A stretch of 6,849 nucleotides of DNA from Acidilobaceae archaeon (GTDB lineage: Archaea; Thermoproteota; Thermoprotei_A; Sulfolobales; Acidilobaceae): contig JALWJI010000019.1 of NCBI GenBank assembly GCA_027081695.1, forward strand, positions 1 to 6,849, read 5' to 3'. Of this stretch, positions 5,666 to 6,849 are shown piece by piece (position 1 is the stretch's first letter; the number at the start of each line of letters is the position of its first letter). The notes below the pieces were generated by a model. That model was not told the DNA's origin, did not search any database, and worked only from the letters and a program-made list of their open reading frames with translations. The position numbers and the translations under genes were made by a program.

Positions 5666-6844
5666 ATGAGAAGCAATATACATGTGAAGGATAAGGTCGC
5701 GATTGTAGGCGCTGGCATAACCCTCTTCAGGAGGAGGCTCCTCGAGACTCCACGCGAGCTTGCATGGGAAGCCGCGAAAATGGCCCTTGGCAATGCAGGC
5801 CTGACATTGAAGGACATAGACTGTGTAGTTATCGGGACAGCCCCGGACGCGTTCGACGGCATACACCTCAACGGTGAGTACTTGGCGGACGGAAGCGGAG
5901 GATTCTCCAAGCCTACTGTCAGAGTATATGTGGGCGGTGGGACAGGAGTAATGGTTCCAATAGCCGCCTGGTGGCATGTAGCTAGCGGTCACTGCAAGAC
6001 AGTACTAGCAGTAGCCGAAGAAAAGATGAGCCCGGCACATCCACATCCACAGGGAGTATTCGCCTATATTTGGGATCCTATACTGGAGAGACCCCTAGGA
6101 CCTAATCTAATATGGATATTCGCAATGGAGATGAGAAGATACATGCATAAGTGTGGTGCTAAGAAAGAAGATATAGCCCTTGTAAGCGTGAAAAACAAGA
6201 GAAATGCTCTCGATAATCCTGTAGCCCAAGCCGCAGCGAACATAACTGTGGAAGACGTTCTCTCAAGCGAGCTCCTAGTATGGCCAGTCAACAGGCTAGA
6301 TATAAGCCCTGTAAGCGACGGCGCCGCAGCCCTCGTATTAGCAAGCGAGAACATGGCTAGACGTGTAACAGATTCACCAGTATGGGTCGAGGGAATAGGA
6401 TTCACACTGGACAATACACACTGGTACAATAGAGAGCTAGGATTCCCGAGATACGTAAACTATGCTGCAAGAATGGCGTACAAGATGGCCGGCATAGAGA
6501 GACCATGGAAAGAGATAGACGTAGCAGAACCATACGATCCATTCGACTATAAAGAACTCCACCATATTGAAGGCTTAATGCTCGCAAGACCATGCGAAGC
6601 ACCGAAACTACTCAAAGAAGGATGGTTCGATAGAAGCGGTGAACTACCCACGAGTCCAAGCGGAGGACTCTTAGGAGTAGGCAACCCGATTGCAGCTGCG
6701 GGTCTAATGAAGGTTGCTGAACTATTCTGGCAACTACGCTACGAGGCTGGAGCCAGGCAAGTGAAGAAGCCAGTCCACCGGGGCGTAGCTCAGGCATGGG
6801 GAGATCTCATGCAGGCGGGAACGGTGATTGTTCTAGGAAACTAG
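5666..6844 (+). CDS. Thiolase domain-containing protein (acetyl-CoA acetyltransferase-like, SCP-x type), second of pair, Cys to Gly and GHP to GNP
   Basis: This 392-residue paralogue of the preceding gene shares ALVSVKN..N..DNP (171-185), a DGAA.LVLAS strand (218-227), and DSPVWVEGIGF (236-246) against DPVWVKGVGW. The N-terminal lobe has DKVAIVGAGITLF (9-21), WEAAKMALGNAGL (34-46) and DIDCVVIGTAPD (50-61). At the nucleophile loop, VYVGGGTG (87-94) stands where thiolases have A-C-A-S-G, putting Gly91 in place of Cys. In the C-terminal lobe SPSGGLLGVGNP (330-341) keeps the family framework but has Asn340 instead of the GHP His. The ending AWGDLMQAGTVIVL has no catalytic Cys. Other Cys (53, 110, 163, 310) are not at active-site positions. 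The GGG loop recalls Ltp2-type steroid side-chain aldolases, thiolase-fold enzymes without the Cys that work with a DUF35 partner; that likeness is from memory. Most likely it forms a hetero-oligomer with the upstream protein. ATG 5666 is supported by the strong site before it. Confidence 0.87.
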   Translation: MRSNIHVKDKVAIVGAGITLFRRRLLETPRELAWEAAKMALGNAGLTLKDIDCVVIGTAPDAFDGIHLNGEYLADGSGGFSKPTVRVYVGGGTGVMVPIAAWWHVASGHCKTVLAVAEEKMSPAHPHPQGVFAYIWDPILERPLGPNLIWIFAMEMRRYMHKCGAKKEDIALVSVKNKRNALDNPVAQAAANITVEDVLSSELLVWPVNRLDISPVSDGAAALVLASENMARRVTDSPVWVEGIGFTLDNTHWYNRELGFPRYVNYAARMAYKMAGIERPWKEIDVAEPYDPFDYKELHHIEGLMLARPCEAPKLLKEGWFDRSGELPTSPSGGLLGVGNPIAAAGLMKVAELFWQLRYEAGARQVKKPVHRGVAQAWGDLMQAGTVIVLGN

Positions 6845-6849
6845 AGGGG
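6844..6849 (+). promoter_or_regulatory. Probable ribosome binding site of a further operon gene beyond the window
   Basis: GAGGGG overlaps the last base of the stop codon and runs to the window edge. It resembles the start of an archaeal Shine-Dalgarno motif, so another gene probably begins within about 15 bases to the right. Its identity cannot be seen. Confidence 0.4.

Noticed and set aside
5540..5992. 150-residue open frame on the minus strand across the junction of the two thiolase-like genes
   Set aside because: It is antisense to two strongly supported coding regions, its composition looks like a mirror of their codons, and no family resemblance is seen.
4498..6844. Thiolase-like genes as decaying pseudogenes
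   Set aside because: Both frames are full length with no stop or frameshift, well-conserved framework motifs and a good ribosome binding site for the second; loss of the same catalytic residues in both looks like specialisation rather than decay.
1..6849. CRISPR array, insertion sequence or attachment site
   Set aside because: No regularly spaced repeats, transposase-like ORF, terminal inverted repeats or tRNA fragment were seen anywhere in the window.

Overview
The window looks like a piece of a thermophilic archaeal chromosome, most likely from the Thermoproteota (Crenarchaeota). Three things point there: a diphthine synthase (DphB/Dph5, absent from bacteria), a DUF371 protein and the tail of a Trm5-type tRNA methyltransferase (both typical of archaea), and heavy use of AGG/AGA Arg and ATA Ile codons. 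GGTG-type Shine-Dalgarno motifs and TATA-like boxes about 26 bases before predicted transcription starts agree with this. I cannot name the genus from sequence alone. I see no mobile element, CRISPR array, tRNA or rRNA.

Left half (1-3075), translation-related. The window opens inside a Trm5-like tRNA methyltransferase gene (3' end only), followed on the same strand by a DUF371 gene. The DUF371 gene meets the oppositely oriented dphB tail to tail with an 8-base overlap. dphB appears to be transcribed as an almost leaderless mRNA from a compact divergent promoter region (1707-1815). That region also serves a rightward gene for a 419-residue protein I do not recognise. This protein converges on the next gene with only 25 bases between the stop codons.

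Right half (3101-6849), acyl-CoA metabolism. An acyl-CoA dehydrogenase gene reads leftward. A tandem pair of thiolase-superfamily genes reads rightward from the same AT-rich control region (4250-4497). The two thiolase-like proteins are paralogues that probably work as a hetero-oligomer, but neither has the catalytic Cys or the GHP-motif His of classical thiolases. The dehydrogenase carries Asp where family members usually have the catalytic Glu. Together they look like a lineage-specific acyl-CoA processing module that may not run ordinary thiolytic beta-oxidation. The window ends just after the second thiolase-like gene with a purine-rich GAGGGG, probably the ribosome binding site of a further operon gene. 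A DUF35 zinc-ribbon/OB-fold partner is the natural guess.

The most interesting material is the non-canonical thiolase pair with its divergent dehydrogenase, and secondarily the unrecognised 419-residue protein beside dphB.
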